Under the pieces are notes generated by a model, which worked only from the letters and a program-made list of their open reading frames with translations, was not told the origin of the DNA and did not search any database. From positions 62,001 through 126,000 of the forward strand of contig CAVQQQ010000004.1 of assembly GCA_963715025.1 (NCBI GenBank): DNA of 64,000 nucleotides, in the 5' to 3' direction. A program made the position numbers and the translations under genes. Each line of letters begins with the position of its first letter. Position 1 is the stretch's first letter. Shown one piece after another: positions 34,708 to 44,442 of the stretch. Origin of the DNA: DASSJT01 sp963715025 (GTDB taxonomy: Bacteria; Actinomycetota; Actinomycetes; Actinomycetales; Dermatophilaceae).

Positions 34708-35970
34708 ATGCGACAGAATGCCCGGGTGGATACGCGGACGGTACGGCGCCTTGCCTCACCCCAGGGGCAGGACCTCCTCCGCTCTCTCCCGGCCTACTCC
34801 GAGTCGGCCGTGCTCGCCCTACAGGCCAAGCTGCGGGCACAGGGCATCGACCCCGACTTCGTGTCTGCGCTGCTCACCCAGTCGCGGCTGCGTGAGCGGG
34901 CCAGGCTGAAGTTCGGTGAGTTCGCCGAGGGCATGCTCTTCACCCCAGACGGACTCGAGCAGGCGTCTCGCCTCGAGATCGCCGCCTCCCACGCCGGGCG
35001 GTTCCGCTCGGCCAGTCTCGCCACCGTCCACGACCTCGGCTGTGGCATCGGCTCGGACGCCATGGCGATGTCGGCGCTCGGCGTCACCGTCCACGGCGTT
35101 GATGCCGACCCGGTCACCGCTGCCATCGCCGACAGCAACCTGCGCCCCTGGCCCGACTCCCGCGCCAAGACCGGCCGCGCCGAGGACTTCCGGCCGCCGC
35201 TCGATCCAGCGCGGTCGCGGGTTGGCGTCTGGGTCGACCCTGCGCGCCGCACCCCGGGGGTGGCGGACATCAACGGCCGCACCCGCCGTATCTTCCGCCT
35301 CGACTCCATCTCGCCCAGCTGGGACTTCGTGCGCTCGGTCGCCGACGCCGTGCCGGCAACCGGCGCCAAGCTGAGCCCGTCAGTGCCGCACGACATCGTT
35401 CCCAATGGAGCCGAGGCACAGTGGACGTCCTATGGCGGCGAGGTCCTCGAGTGCACGATCTGGTTCGGACCGCTGGCGCGCCGAGAGGGACGGAGCGCCC
35501 TCATCCTCGCGCCGGGCGCCAAGCCGGTGGAGCTCACCGAGGACATGTCCGCAGAATCCGTTCCGGTCGCGACCGGGCTCGATGCGCTCGGTCTCTGGCT
35601 CTACGAGCCCGACCGCGCCATGACCCGGGCGGGGCTGCTGGGCGTCCTCACCGCCGAGACCGACGGCGCGGAGGTCGACCCGGGGCTGGGCTACGTGACC
35701 GCCGACACCTCCGTGGAGCTCCCCTTTGCCAAGAGGTATGCCGTCCTGGAGGCCATGCCGTTCAACATCAAGACCCTGCGCGGCTGGCTCCGCGAGCACG
35801 AGATCACGCGGCTGACCATCAAGAAGCGCGGGATCCGTCTGGACGAGGACCAGCTGCGCGCCCAGCTCAAGCTCGCCAAGAATGGCGGCGAGGAGGCGAT
35901 CGTGGTGCTCACGCGGGTCGCGGGGAGCCCGACGGCGATCGTGGTCCAGCCGGCCGTCGTCCTCACCTGA
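34708..35970 (+). CDS. Class I SAM-dependent methyltransferase with THUMP-like domain
   Basis: A 420-residue protein. The SAM-binding motif VHDLGCGIGSDAMAMSALG is followed by VHGVDADP, the acidic second motif. The C-terminal part has RYAVLEAMPFNIKTLRGWL and ITRLTIKKRGIRLDEDQLRA, matching the THUMP-like domain of actinobacterial methyltransferases. The likely target is an RNA, but it is not established. ATG 34708 is taken as the start; GTG 34726 is an alternative. It is divergent from groES across the CIRCE elements. Confidence 0.83.
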   Translation: MRQNARVDTRTVRRLASPQGQDLLRSLPAYSESAVLALQAKLRAQGIDPDFVSALLTQSRLRERARLKFGEFAEGMLFTPDGLEQASRLEIAASHAGRFRSASLATVHDLGCGIGSDAMAMSALGVTVHGVDADPVTAAIADSNLRPWPDSRAKTGRAEDFRPPLDPARSRVGVWVDPARRTPGVADINGRTRRIFRLDSISPSWDFVRSVADAVPATGAKLSPSVPHDIVPNGAEAQWTSYGGEVLECTIWFGPLARREGRSALILAPGAKPVELTEDMSAESVPVATGLDALGLWLYEPDRAMTRAGLLGVLTAETDGAEVDPGLGYVTADTSVELPFAKRYAVLEAMPFNIKTLRGWLREHEITRLTIKKRGIRLDEDQLRAQLKLAKNGGEEAIVVLTRVAGSPTAIVVQPAVVLT

Positions 35971-35980
35971 GCCGGTCGAA

Positions 35981-36804
35981 TCAGAGCCGGGGATCGGACT
36001 GCGCCCCATGCCGGCGCACCGCGTCGGCGCCGGCCCGGAGTGCCACGCTCATGGCGCTACGGCGCGACGCGCCGGTCGCCAGTGCTGCGGCCAGCGCGCC
36101 ACAGAATGCGTCACCAGCACCTGTGGTGTCCACGACCTCTTCGCCCGGCACGGCGTTTCCCGGGAACTCCTCGCCGTCCCAGGCCGCCCCGTTGGCGCCG
36201 AACGTCACCACGACCGACCCGGGTACCAGGTCGGAGTCGGCCAGCGCGAGCGCCTCGTGCTCGTTGACCACCACCGGGTCGGCGAGTGCGACCACGTCCG
36301 GCGGCAGGGCGGCATACGGCGCAGCGTTGATGACCACCTGCGCCCCAGCCCCGTGGGCAGCGCGGACGCCATCGGCCACCGCCGGCACGGGCACCTCGAG
36401 CTGCGCGAGCAGCACGTCGCCCGGTGCGAGGCCGACCCCGCGCGGCCAGTGCACCTCGCTGTTCGCGCCCGGTACGACCACGATGGCGTTCTCGCCATCG
36501 GCGTCAATCGTGATCCACGCCTGGCCCGTGCTCGATCCGGCGACCACCCGCACGGCCGCCACGTCGACGCCCCTGGCACGCAGCCGCTCGAGGTAGCGCG
36601 AGCCGCCCTCGTCGTCACCCACCGCCCCCACCATGAGCACGGAGGCACCGGCGGCCGCCGCCGCAACGGCCTGGTTGCCGCCCTTTCCCCCGCGAACCGC
36701 TGCAGCGCACTCGACGCGAGCACCGTCTCCCCGGGCCGCGGGTGGCGCTCCACGTGCGCCACGAGATCGACGTTGAGCGAGCCGAGCACCACCACGCGGC
36801 CCAT
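35981..36804 (-). pseudogene. Ribokinase-family sugar kinase with a one-base deletion
   Basis: A PfkB-family kinase. From ATG 36804 it reads GRVVVLGSLNVDLVAHVERH up to LQRFAG, then leaves frame. The rest continues in another frame as GGKGGNQAVAAAAAGASVLM to the C-terminal signature VDTTGAGDAFCGAL, which holds the catalytic Asp. The break is at the C5 run 36687-36691 (G5 on the coding strand). One extra G restores AGGKGGNQ and makes the gene exactly 275 codons. A homopolymer sequencing error is the likeliest cause. The gene overlaps the nucleoside hydrolase stop (TGATG), suggesting joint use of ribose from nucleosides. Confidence 0.87.
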
Positions 36805-37787
36805 CAGCGGCCTCCCACCGTGTCGAGCCACAGCCGGGCACACCGTTCGGCATCGATCTCCAGGCCGACGTGAACGGTCGCCGGCGCGGCGCCGTGCGGG
36901 TCGTGGTCCAGGCCGCCGCTCCAGTCCCGCCGGTCAACGATCGTGCGGCCGCGGGACCACACCCCGGCGAGCTCCACCCGCACCGGCAGCGGCTCGCTGG
37001 CAAGCAGGCTGCGGTCGACCACGGAGCAGACCGCACCGGCATCGCCGATCGTGGCGCGGTCGCGGTGGAATCGCTCGCACTGGAACCGAATCAGGCGCCC
37101 GGCCAGGCCTGCGGCACCCCGGTCGTCGGCAGCGATCAGCCGCCCGGCCTCGGCAAGGGAGACGGTGGGCTCGTAGAAGACGTCGAGGCCGTACATCGTC
37201 ATCGGGACCCCCAGATCGACGCCGGCCTCCAGCACGACCGCCGCGGCCTCGGGATCGTGGAAGACGTTGAACTCCGCTGAGGCCGTGGCGTTCCCGACGT
37301 GGGCCGCTCCGCCCATGAAGACGATCTCGCGCAGGCCCTGCGCCGCCTGTGGGTAGGTGCGCAGCAGGAGGGCGATATTGGTCATCGGGGCAAGGGTCAC
37401 CAAGGTGATCAGCTCCTCGGGACCACCGTCAGCCGCAGCCCCCAGAGCGTCGCGGAGCAGTTCCACTGCGTGGCGGGCGTCTGGGCGACGGTCGGAGCGT
37501 GGCCAGTCCAGGTCGCCCATGCCGTCGAGGCCGTGGACGTGGCGCGCATCGCTCGGCGACTCCAGCAGCGGCCGCCCCGCACCCGCCCCAACGGGAACGT
37601 CGCCTCGACCACAGGCGTCGAGCACCGTCATGGTGTTGGCCACCACGTCGTCCAGGGGCGCGTTGCCGCCAACGCAGGTCACCGCCCGGAGGTCTAAAGA
37701 GGTATGCCGCGCAGCCAGCAGGAGGGCGCACGCGTCGTCCACCCCGGTGTCGACGTCGAGGATGACGGGCGTGGGGTCGACGGTCAT
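36804..37787 (-). CDS. Inosine-uridine preferring nucleoside hydrolase family protein
   Basis: A 327-residue protein with the calcium-binding N-terminal motif VILDVDTGVDDACALLLA (DxDxxxDD) and VTLAPMTNIALLLR. EFNVFHDPEAAAVVLEAG is the conserved second region. It hydrolyses nucleosides to base and ribose. ATG 37787 immediately precedes the motif. The following gene, coupled by a one-base overlap, is a ribokinase-type kinase that would phosphorylate the released sugar. Confidence 0.9.
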   Translation of the reverse strand: MTVDPTPVILDVDTGVDDACALLLAARHTSLDLRAVTCVGGNAPLDDVVANTMTVLDACGRGDVPVGAGAGRPLLESPSDARHVHGLDGMGDLDWPRSDRRPDARHAVELLRDALGAAADGGPEELITLVTLAPMTNIALLLRTYPQAAQGLREIVFMGGAAHVGNATASAEFNVFHDPEAAAVVLEAGVDLGVPMTMYGLDVFYEPTVSLAEAGRLIAADDRGAAGLAGRLIRFQCERFHRDRATIGDAGAVCSVVDRSLLASEPLPVRVELAGVWSRGRTIVDRRDWSGGLDHDPHGAAPATVHVGLEIDAERCARLWLDTVGGR

Positions 37788-37862
37788 GCTGCGGAGCCTA
37801 GGGCCTCGGTTGCGGGATCCCCTGAGTGCGCGCTCCGGCGTCGATCGGGTTACGGTCATGCG

Positions 37863-39119
37863 ATGCTCGACCGCCCCCTGACTCCGCCGCGCGGCCTCCG
37901 GGTGTCACTGGCGGCTCTGGCTGCTGCCCTCACGACGATCCTGACCGCCTGCTCGGGCGGCCAGGCCCCCTTGGCGCCCAGTTCAACCCCGTCCACGTCG
38001 GCGAGCTCTGCGACCTCGGCTTCGACGTCCGCGACCATCTCCTCCTCGACAACGTCCACCACGCCCTCATGTGCCGACCTGCTGGCGGCGAAGCTGACCC
38101 CCGCGCAGCGGGTGGGCCAGCTGCTGATGGTCGGCCTGGACTCGGACGCCGGGCGCACCGCGCTGGACGACGAGATCCGGTCCCTGCACCTCGGTGGAGT
38201 GGTCTACCTCGGCGGCTGGGACGGCGCTGCGAGGGTCAAAGCCACCTCGGCACACCTCCAAGGCCAGACCGGCGCCAGGGCCACGGGCGGTGTCAAGCTG
38301 CTGATCGCCGCCGACCAGGAGGGTGGGAAGGTCCAGCAGCTCAAGGGCGACGGCTTCAGCGTCATCCCGACCGCGCTTCGCCAGGGTGCCCTGTCCGCCG
38401 CCACCCTGCAGGCCAGGGCCACGGGGTGGGGCCGCGAGCTGGCCAAGGCGGGGATCAACGTCAACCTCGCCCCGGTCGCCGACACCGTACCCACCGAGCT
38501 TGGCACGGCCAACGCCCCGATCGGGCGCTTCGACCGGGAGTACGGACACGACCCAGCCACGGTCAGCAGGGCCGTCGTGGCCGTGGTGAATGGCCTTCAC
38601 GAGGCCGGGGTCCAGCCAACGGTGAAGCACTTCCCCGGCCTGGGCCGGGTCAGGAACAACACCGACTTCAGCGCCACCGGGATCACCGACACCGTGACCA
38701 CCATGTCCGACAGCTACCTCGAGCCGTTCGCCGACGGGATCGACGCCGGCACGGGCCTGCTGATGGTGTCATCGGCTCGCTACTCGCGCATTGACGCCCA
38801 GAACCAGGCGGTCTTCTCCCCCGCCGTCATCACCACGCTGCTGCGAGACCGGCTGGGGTATGACGGCGTGGTCATCAGCGACGACCTCGGGAAGGCCAGG
38901 TCGGTGGCAGCCGTCTCGCCCGGCGCCCGAGCCGTGCGGTTCATCGCCGCCGGAGGCGATGTCGTCCTCACCGCCGAGCCGAGTCGCGCGAAGGCCATGG
39001 TGACGGCCGTGTCGTCACGCATGACGCGCGATCGGGCGTTCGCCGCAAAAGTCGAGACGGCGGTGCGCCGGGTTCTGGCCCTCAAGATGCAGATGGGTCT
39101 GGCCCGCTGCGGCGGGTGA
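37863..39119 (+). CDS. Glycoside hydrolase family 3 lipoprotein, NagZ-like
   Basis: A 418-residue exported enzyme. The lipoprotein signal is SLAALAAALTTILTAC, followed by a long Ser/Thr linker. The catalytic domain has AADQEGGKVQQLKG, the KHFPGLGRVRNNTDF loop and VISDDLGKA, whose first Asp of the DD pair is the expected nucleophile. NagZ-type enzymes release N-acetylglucosamine from muropeptides, so a role in wall turnover outside the membrane is likely. The usual NagZ DSH motif after the KHFPG loop is replaced (NTDFSATG), so substrate range may differ. Confidence 0.87.
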   Translation: MLDRPLTPPRGLRVSLAALAAALTTILTACSGGQAPLAPSSTPSTSASSATSASTSATISSSTTSTTPSCADLLAAKLTPAQRVGQLLMVGLDSDAGRTALDDEIRSLHLGGVVYLGGWDGAARVKATSAHLQGQTGARATGGVKLLIAADQEGGKVQQLKGDGFSVIPTALRQGALSAATLQARATGWGRELAKAGINVNLAPVADTVPTELGTANAPIGRFDREYGHDPATVSRAVVAVVNGLHEAGVQPTVKHFPGLGRVRNNTDFSATGITDTVTTMSDSYLEPFADGIDAGTGLLMVSSARYSRIDAQNQAVFSPAVITTLLRDRLGYDGVVISDDLGKARSVAAVSPGARAVRFIAAGGDVVLTAEPSRAKAMVTAVSSRMTRDRAFAAKVETAVRRVLALKMQMGLARCGG

Positions 39120-39138
39120 GCCGAGCGGTCAACGCGCC

Positions 39139-39981
39139 ATGTCACGGACACCAGCAGACCCGGGCCCGGCCGCCCGAAGTCCGGAACTGGCGGCTGACTG
39201 CACCCGATGCGCTGGACTCTGCTGTGTGGTGCCGGCCTTCGCGGCCTCGTCGGACTTCGCCATCAGCAAGCCGGCGGGCCAGCCCTGCCCCAACTTGGCC
39301 GACGACTTCCGGTGCTCCATCCATGCGCAACTGCGGGACCGCGGTTTCCCGGGCTGCACCGCGTACGACTGCTTCGGCGCAGGACAACACGTGACCCAGG
39401 TGACTTTCGGAGGCAGAACCTGGCGGGAGTCCCCAGACCTCGCTCGGCAGATGTTCCCCGCCTTCGAGGTGGTCCGCGTCCTCCACGAGCTGCTGTGGCA
39501 CCTCACCCAGGCGATCGCGGTCCCTGCCGCCCGCCCCCTCGAAGCGGAGCTGCGCCAGGCACGAGCCAAGACCCTGCGGCACACCTACCTGGATCCGCAG
39601 GGGCTCGTCGACCTGGACCTGGCTGCCCACCGCGAGGGTGTCTCCGCGTTGCTCCGACGCGCCAGCGAGCTCGCCCGCTCCGGCGAACCGGCGAGCGCCC
39701 GCAGCTTCCGGGGGGCGGACCTGGTGGGGCGCCCATTCGCCGACCAGGACCTGCGCGGCGCCGACTTCCGCGGCGCGCTGCTGGTCGCTGCGGACCTTCG
39801 CGGGGCCGACCTGCGCCGGGCCGACCTGCTCGGCGCCGACCTGCGGGGAGCAGACCTTCGCGGCGCCGACCTTCGCACCAGCCTCTTCTTGACCCAGCCC
39901 CAGGTCAATGCAGCCCAGGGCGACGGCTCGACCAGGCTGCCCGCAGCGCTCCGGCCTCCCGCTCATTGGGCAGCGGACTGA
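39139..39981 (+). CDS. Cys-cluster and pentapeptide-repeat protein
   Basis: A 280-residue protein with two parts. Residues 20-85 contain nine cysteines: CTRCAGLCC, QPCPNLADDFRC and FPGCTAYDCFGAG. This resembles the metal-binding YkgJ-type zinc/iron-sulfur cluster family. From about residue 190 there are pentapeptide repeats of the A(D/N)LRG type (FRGADLVGRPFADQDLRGAD and onward), forming a short beta-helix. A helical linker joins them. The function is unknown; pentapeptide proteins often bind proteins or mimic DNA. It starts 19 bases after the glycosidase stop. Confidence 0.75.
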   Translation: MSRTPADPGPAARSPELAADCTRCAGLCCVVPAFAASSDFAISKPAGQPCPNLADDFRCSIHAQLRDRGFPGCTAYDCFGAGQHVTQVTFGGRTWRESPDLARQMFPAFEVVRVLHELLWHLTQAIAVPAARPLEAELRQARAKTLRHTYLDPQGLVDLDLAAHREGVSALLRRASELARSGEPASARSFRGADLVGRPFADQDLRGADFRGALLVAADLRGADLRRADLLGADLRGADLRGADLRTSLFLTQPQVNAAQGDGSTRLPAALRPPAHWAAD

Positions 39982-40166
39982 GCGGTCAGGACGACCCCCG
40001 CGACGGCTGGTGAGCCATCCCAGGCAGACCCCGCCGGCAGCCAGCTCGGCCGGCATCTGCTCGATCCGCCTGGGTGGCGCCCGCCCCGGTCCCTCAAGCA
40101 TTGGTCGAGGGAAGGGCCGCCTCATGGCGGATGACACTGTCTCGCGGCTGGGGGACACTCACTCTC

Positions 40167-43100
40167 ATGGGCGCGGTCTCCGATACAGGGGGATCCCCGC
40201 TGATCGGGCGGCTGAACGAGACCGAGGCGCTGGCGCGGGTCCTCGAGCAAGCAGCCCTCGGACACCCCGGCGCCATGGTGATCCACGGTGAGGCGGGGGT
40301 GGGGAAGACGCGCCTCGTGAAGGAGGTCTGTGCGCGGGTCCTGGGTGAGGGCTACGAGGTGCTCTGGGGTTCGTGCGTCCATTTTGGCGCTGCCAGCCTT
40401 TCCTACGCACCCATGGTCTCGGCGCTCGATCGCTGGGCCTCGCAGGCGGACCGGATGGTCGCCGCCGAGGTGTTCGCCGATGCGGAGGAGCTCACGGCAT
40501 TGCTGCCGTCGATGGGGGTACGGGCAAGCGCCGCAGTGCCCGGCACGGTCCTGTCGTGGATCGACACGGTGCTCCTCCGCCTGGCGCGGCGCGCACCGAC
40601 AGTCGTGGTTGTGGATGACCTTCAGTGGGCCGACGCGGCGTCGCTGGATGCCCTGGCCTACCTGATCACCGGGTTCGGGGTCCAGCGCCTTGCCGTGATC
40701 GTGACCATCCGGCTGGAGGAGCGGCCCGAAGGGGGTCCTTTGCACACGTGGCTGGCCGATGTCAGGCGGCTGCCCCGCGTCTCGGAGCTGACCCTCGAAC
40801 GACTCGACGCTCAGGAGACCGCGGAGCAGATTGCCAGCCTGCTGCGATCCCCAGCGTCTGAGGAGTACATGGCCGACGTCCACCGCTGGTCGCGTGGCAA
40901 CGCCTACCTGACCGAACTACTCGTCAGGAACGCCTCACCAGGTCTGCGCCGGGTGCCCGCAGATCCGCCGCAGGCGCTTCGCGAGGCCGTGTCGGCCCGC
41001 TGGCACGCACTGTCGAGGCCCGCCCGCGACGTGACCCGGCTCCTTGCCGTCGGAGGTCGCCCGGTGAGCTTGGAGCGGCTCGCTGCGGTGACCGAAGTCG
41101 CCCTGCCGTCAGTCCGCGGACTGCCAGCTCTGCTGCGCGAGGCGCTCGACGCTGGGGTGCTGCGGCTCGCCGGGGATCGGACCTACTGGTTCTGGCATCC
41201 CCTGCTTGCGGAGGTGCTCCTCGGCTCCCTCGACCCCGCGGAGGCAGCACCGATGCATGCCGCGTATGCCGCGGAGCTGGAGGCCGCCGCCGGCGACCGG
41301 TCGCCGTTCCTCGCCGCCGACCTCGCCGCCCACAACGAGGCAGCCGGGCATCTCGACGCCGCCTTCCGCTGGTCCCTCGCCGCCGCACAGTATGCGGCAC
41401 GCCTGCGGGCCACAGCGGAAGTGAGTCGCCACCTCACGCGAGCGTGTTCGCTCTGGGACCGGGTTTCCCCCCAGGTCCGCGGCGCGTCCGACCGCCTTGC
41501 GCTCCTGAGCCGGGCGGCCAGCGCGGCGGAGGCCATCGGTGACTACGACGCCGCGAACGACCTGCTCGGCACGGCCCTCGAGCTGGTCGATCGTGGCCGG
41601 GACCCCCTGACCGCCAGCACCCTTCTCGTGGCGTGGACCCGCGTCGACTGGGGCCACTCGCCCGGCCAGTACTGGTACCGGCCGGAGATGCGAACGGCAA
41701 TCGAGCTCACCGACAGCTCTCCCGACAGCCCGGAGCGGGCCCTCGCCCTTGCCCGGCTCGCCCAGGCCCAGTGCTGGGACGACGACCCCGATCCGGACGA
41801 CGCCGTGGATTCGAGGGGCAACCGACTGCCTGGCCTGGCCGCCGCCGACGATGCCCTGGCCACTGCCCACCGTTCGGGCTCACCGCTGGCGCGAGCCCAT
41901 GCCCTCACCGCGCACGCCATGGTCACGAGGAGGGATCCGGCCTCGAACTCTCTGGCCGAGCTTGAAGAGGCCTACACTCTGGCCAGCTCCGCGGACGCGA
42001 CCTGGATTGCTGAGACCGCCATCTGGTGGGTCAACCGCCTGACGGATGACGGGCGGCTCGCCGACGCAGCAGAAGTCGCGCAGCGCGCCTCAGCGGACGC
42101 GCTCTCGGCGGGCAGCAGCCACTACGGATATTTTCTGGCAGCGCACGGCGCGAGCCTCCTCATCGACCTCGGCCGCTGGGAGGAAGCCCGAGAGCTCCTC
42201 CGCCCGGCCCTGGCAGCAGGGAGCGCCGGGGTCACCGGAGCGTTCGCCCGATGCGACGCCGCGTGGCTGGCGGTGCGGGCAGGACGCGTGTCGGAGGCCA
42301 GGCGCCACTTGGAGCGCATCGCCGAAATCGTCAGGCCCGACTTCACGGGAGTCCCGATCACCGCGGTCACTGTCGAGGTCATTCTCGCCGAGCGTCAGCC
42401 CCACCTCGCTCTCGACTATCTCGACCGACGATGGCCCCTGCAGCTCAAAGACCTCGACATCGGCGGCTTGGACCCGCTGATGACGTGGGGAGCGACCATT
42501 GTCGCGGACCTGGCCGAACGGGCCCGTGACCGAGGCGACGTGGCCGGCACAGCCGCCGCGGTCGGCGCTCTGGACGCACTGGTGGCCCGCCGCGCCGCGC
42601 TCCCTGGGGCGCCGTTCACCATCGGCTTGGGCAAGGACCACCCATGTCGCGTGCTGGAGGCCCGCTTTGCTGCCGAAGCCCTTCGCTGCACCGGCGGCCC
42701 GGGGCAGGCCGTGGCCTGGCGCCGCGTCCGTGACCGCGCCAGCACGGCCGGTCTGGTCTGGGATGAAGCAATCGCCTCGTGGCGACTGGGGCGCGCGCTA
42801 CTGGCCGAAGGCGCAGCAGCAGGGGCGGCCGCGGAGGCATTGCGCGCCAGTCACGCCATCGCTCGACAACTGCAGGCACAACCCCTGCGCGAAGACGTGG
42901 AGTCGCTGGCGCGAACAGCGCGCATCCCCCTCGACCAGGTCGACGCCATTCCGGCGGTGACGCCGTCGAGGAGAACGCCCACCCCTCTGGCCGTGCTGAC
43001 CGACCGGGAACGGGAGATCCTGAGCCACGTCGTCGCGGGGCGTAGCAACGGTGAGATCGCCCGCGACCTGTTCATCTCCTCCAAGACGGTCAGCGTCCAC

Positions 43101-43190
43101 GTGTCCAACATCCTCCACAAGACCGGCACGACCAGCCGCGTGGAGGCGGCGGCTTGGGCCAGGCGGATGGGTGAGGGCGCTGACGTCTGA
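40167..43190 (+). CDS. Large LuxR-family regulator with ATPase domain (second)
   Basis: A 1007-residue LAL-type regulator, unrelated in detail to the one at 25-28 kb. Walker A is IHGEAGVGKTRLV and Walker B is TVVVVDDLQWADA. The middle is an Ala-rich TPR-like repeat region. The C-terminal helix-turn-helix is LTDREREILSHVVAGRSNGE then IARDLFISSKTVSVHVSNIL. ATG 40167 puts SPLIGRLNETEAL just after the start, as in relatives. Target genes are unknown; it stands alone between the pentapeptide gene and convergent tsaD. Confidence 0.9.
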   Translation: MGAVSDTGGSPLIGRLNETEALARVLEQAALGHPGAMVIHGEAGVGKTRLVKEVCARVLGEGYEVLWGSCVHFGAASLSYAPMVSALDRWASQADRMVAAEVFADAEELTALLPSMGVRASAAVPGTVLSWIDTVLLRLARRAPTVVVVDDLQWADAASLDALAYLITGFGVQRLAVIVTIRLEERPEGGPLHTWLADVRRLPRVSELTLERLDAQETAEQIASLLRSPASEEYMADVHRWSRGNAYLTELLVRNASPGLRRVPADPPQALREAVSARWHALSRPARDVTRLLAVGGRPVSLERLAAVTEVALPSVRGLPALLREALDAGVLRLAGDRTYWFWHPLLAEVLLGSLDPAEAAPMHAAYAAELEAAAGDRSPFLAADLAAHNEAAGHLDAAFRWSLAAAQYAARLRATAEVSRHLTRACSLWDRVSPQVRGASDRLALLSRAASAAEAIGDYDAANDLLGTALELVDRGRDPLTASTLLVAWTRVDWGHSPGQYWYRPEMRTAIELTDSSPDSPERALALARLAQAQCWDDDPDPDDAVDSRGNRLPGLAAADDALATAHRSGSPLARAHALTAHAMVTRRDPASNSLAELEEAYTLASSADATWIAETAIWWVNRLTDDGRLADAAEVAQRASADALSAGSSHYGYFLAAHGASLLIDLGRWEEARELLRPALAAGSAGVTGAFARCDAAWLAVRAGRVSEARRHLERIAEIVRPDFTGVPITAVTVEVILAERQPHLALDYLDRRWPLQLKDLDIGGLDPLMTWGATIVADLAERARDRGDVAGTAAAVGALDALVARRAALPGAPFTIGLGKDHPCRVLEARFAAEALRCTGGPGQAVAWRRVRDRASTAGLVWDEAIASWRLGRALLAEGAAAGAAAEALRASHAIARQLQAQPLREDVESLARTARIPLDQVDAIPAVTPSRRTPTPLAVLTDREREILSHVVAGRSNGEIARDLFISSKTVSVHVSNILHKTGTTSRVEAAAWARRMGEGADV

Positions 43191-43395
43191 CGACCGTCCG
43201 ACTCAGTCCGAGGGGGCAGGTCCGATGCCACTGAGGTGCCTTGTCGTCGACCTCACCGCTGAACCCGAGCCGCTCCCCACAGCCATCGCCCAAGGTCCGG
43301 CGGCCGGTGCCAGGTTCCCAGACCAGATTGTTGCCCATCCACGTGTGGGCGGCTACCCGGCATACCGCGTGGGTTTGCCGTTCGGCCGGGTCAGC

Positions 43396-44442
43396 TCAGG
43401 CCTGCACGTCCGTGACCGGCATCGAGGAGTCGGCGGGCAGCGCGAGGTCGGAGGGGGTCCTGCCCCGCAGCATCATCTGGGCGCCGAGGGAGGCGACCAT
43501 CGCTCCGTTGTCGGTGCACAGACCCGGCCGGGGCACCCGCAGCTGGACGCCGGCCACGTCACACCGCTCCTGGGCCATGGCGCGCAGGCGGGAGTTGGCG
43601 GCCACCCCGCCCCCGATCTGGAGGTGGTCGACGCCGTTCTCCCGGCAGGCGAGCACCGCCTTGCGGGTCAGGACGTCGACCACGGCCTCTTGGAACGAGG
43701 CGGCCACGTCGGCGACCGGCACGACCTCGCCGGCCTGCTGCCGGTGGTCGACCCACCGGGCGACCGCCGTCTTGAGGCCCGAGAAGGAGAAGTCGAAGCG
43801 GTGTCGCTCCATGTCCCGACCGGAGGTCAGCCCGCGCGGGAAGTCGATGGCGACTCTGTCGCCCTCCCGAGCGGCACGGTCGATGTACGGGCCGCCAGGA
43901 AAGGGCAGTCCGAGCACTCTGGCCACCTTGTCGAACGCCTCTCCCGCCGCGTCATCGATGGTGGAGCCGAGCGCGCGCACGTCGACAGTGACGTCAGGGA
44001 CGAGCAGCAGCGAGGAATGGCCGCCCGAGACCAGCAGGGCCAGCGTTGGCTCGGGCAGGGGCCCGTGCTCGACGATGTCGACCGCCACGTGCGAGGCAAG
44101 GTGGTTGACGCCGTAGAGCGGCTTTCCGAGGGCCACGGCCAGCGCCTTGGCGGCTGCCACGCCCACCATCAGCGATCCGGCCAGCCCAGGGCCCGACGTG
44201 ACCGCGATGCCGTCGAGGTCCGCCAGCCGCACCCCTGCCTGCGAGCAGGCCCGCTCGATGGTCGGGACCATTGCCTCGAGGTGGGCGCGGCTGGCCACCT
44301 CGGGGACGACCCCGCCGAAGCGGGCATGCTCGTCGACGCTGCTGGCGATCGCGTCGACGAGTAGCGTCTCGCCGCGCACGATGCCGACGCCGGTCTCGTC
44401 GCAGGAGGTCTCGATCCCCAGGACCAAGGGCTCGTCACGCAT
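43396..44442 (-). CDS. tsaD: tRNA N6-adenosine threonylcarbamoyltransferase TsaD
   Basis: A 348-residue Kae1/Gcp enzyme that transfers the threonylcarbamoyl group to A37 of tRNAs reading ANN codons. VLGIETSCDETGVG, the metal-binding histidines HLASHV, and SGGHSSLLLV are present, with the C-terminal CTDNGAMVA. ATG 44442 overlaps rimI by eight bases. It is the last gene of the long minus-strand run and works with TsaB and TsaE encoded just upstream. Confidence 0.96.
   Translation of the reverse strand: MRDEPLVLGIETSCDETGVGIVRGETLLVDAIASSVDEHARFGGVVPEVASRAHLEAMVPTIERACSQAGVRLADLDGIAVTSGPGLAGSLMVGVAAAKALAVALGKPLYGVNHLASHVAVDIVEHGPLPEPTLALLVSGGHSSLLLVPDVTVDVRALGSTIDDAAGEAFDKVARVLGLPFPGGPYIDRAAREGDRVAIDFPRGLTSGRDMERHRFDFSFSGLKTAVARWVDHRQQAGEVVPVADVAASFQEAVVDVLTRKAVLACRENGVDHLQIGGGVAANSRLRAMAQERCDVAGVQLRVPRPGLCTDNGAMVASLGAQMMLRGRTPSDLALPADSSMPVTDVQA

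Noticed and set aside
37863..37920. Start of the family 3 glycosidase at the upstream ATG 37858
   Set aside because: That ATG is out of frame; ATG 37863 gives the lipoprotein signal directly.
43224..43395. Possible short plus-strand gene starting at ATG 43224
   Set aside because: It has a purine-rich leader, but the protein has no recognisable pattern and its frame soon runs antisense into tsaD.
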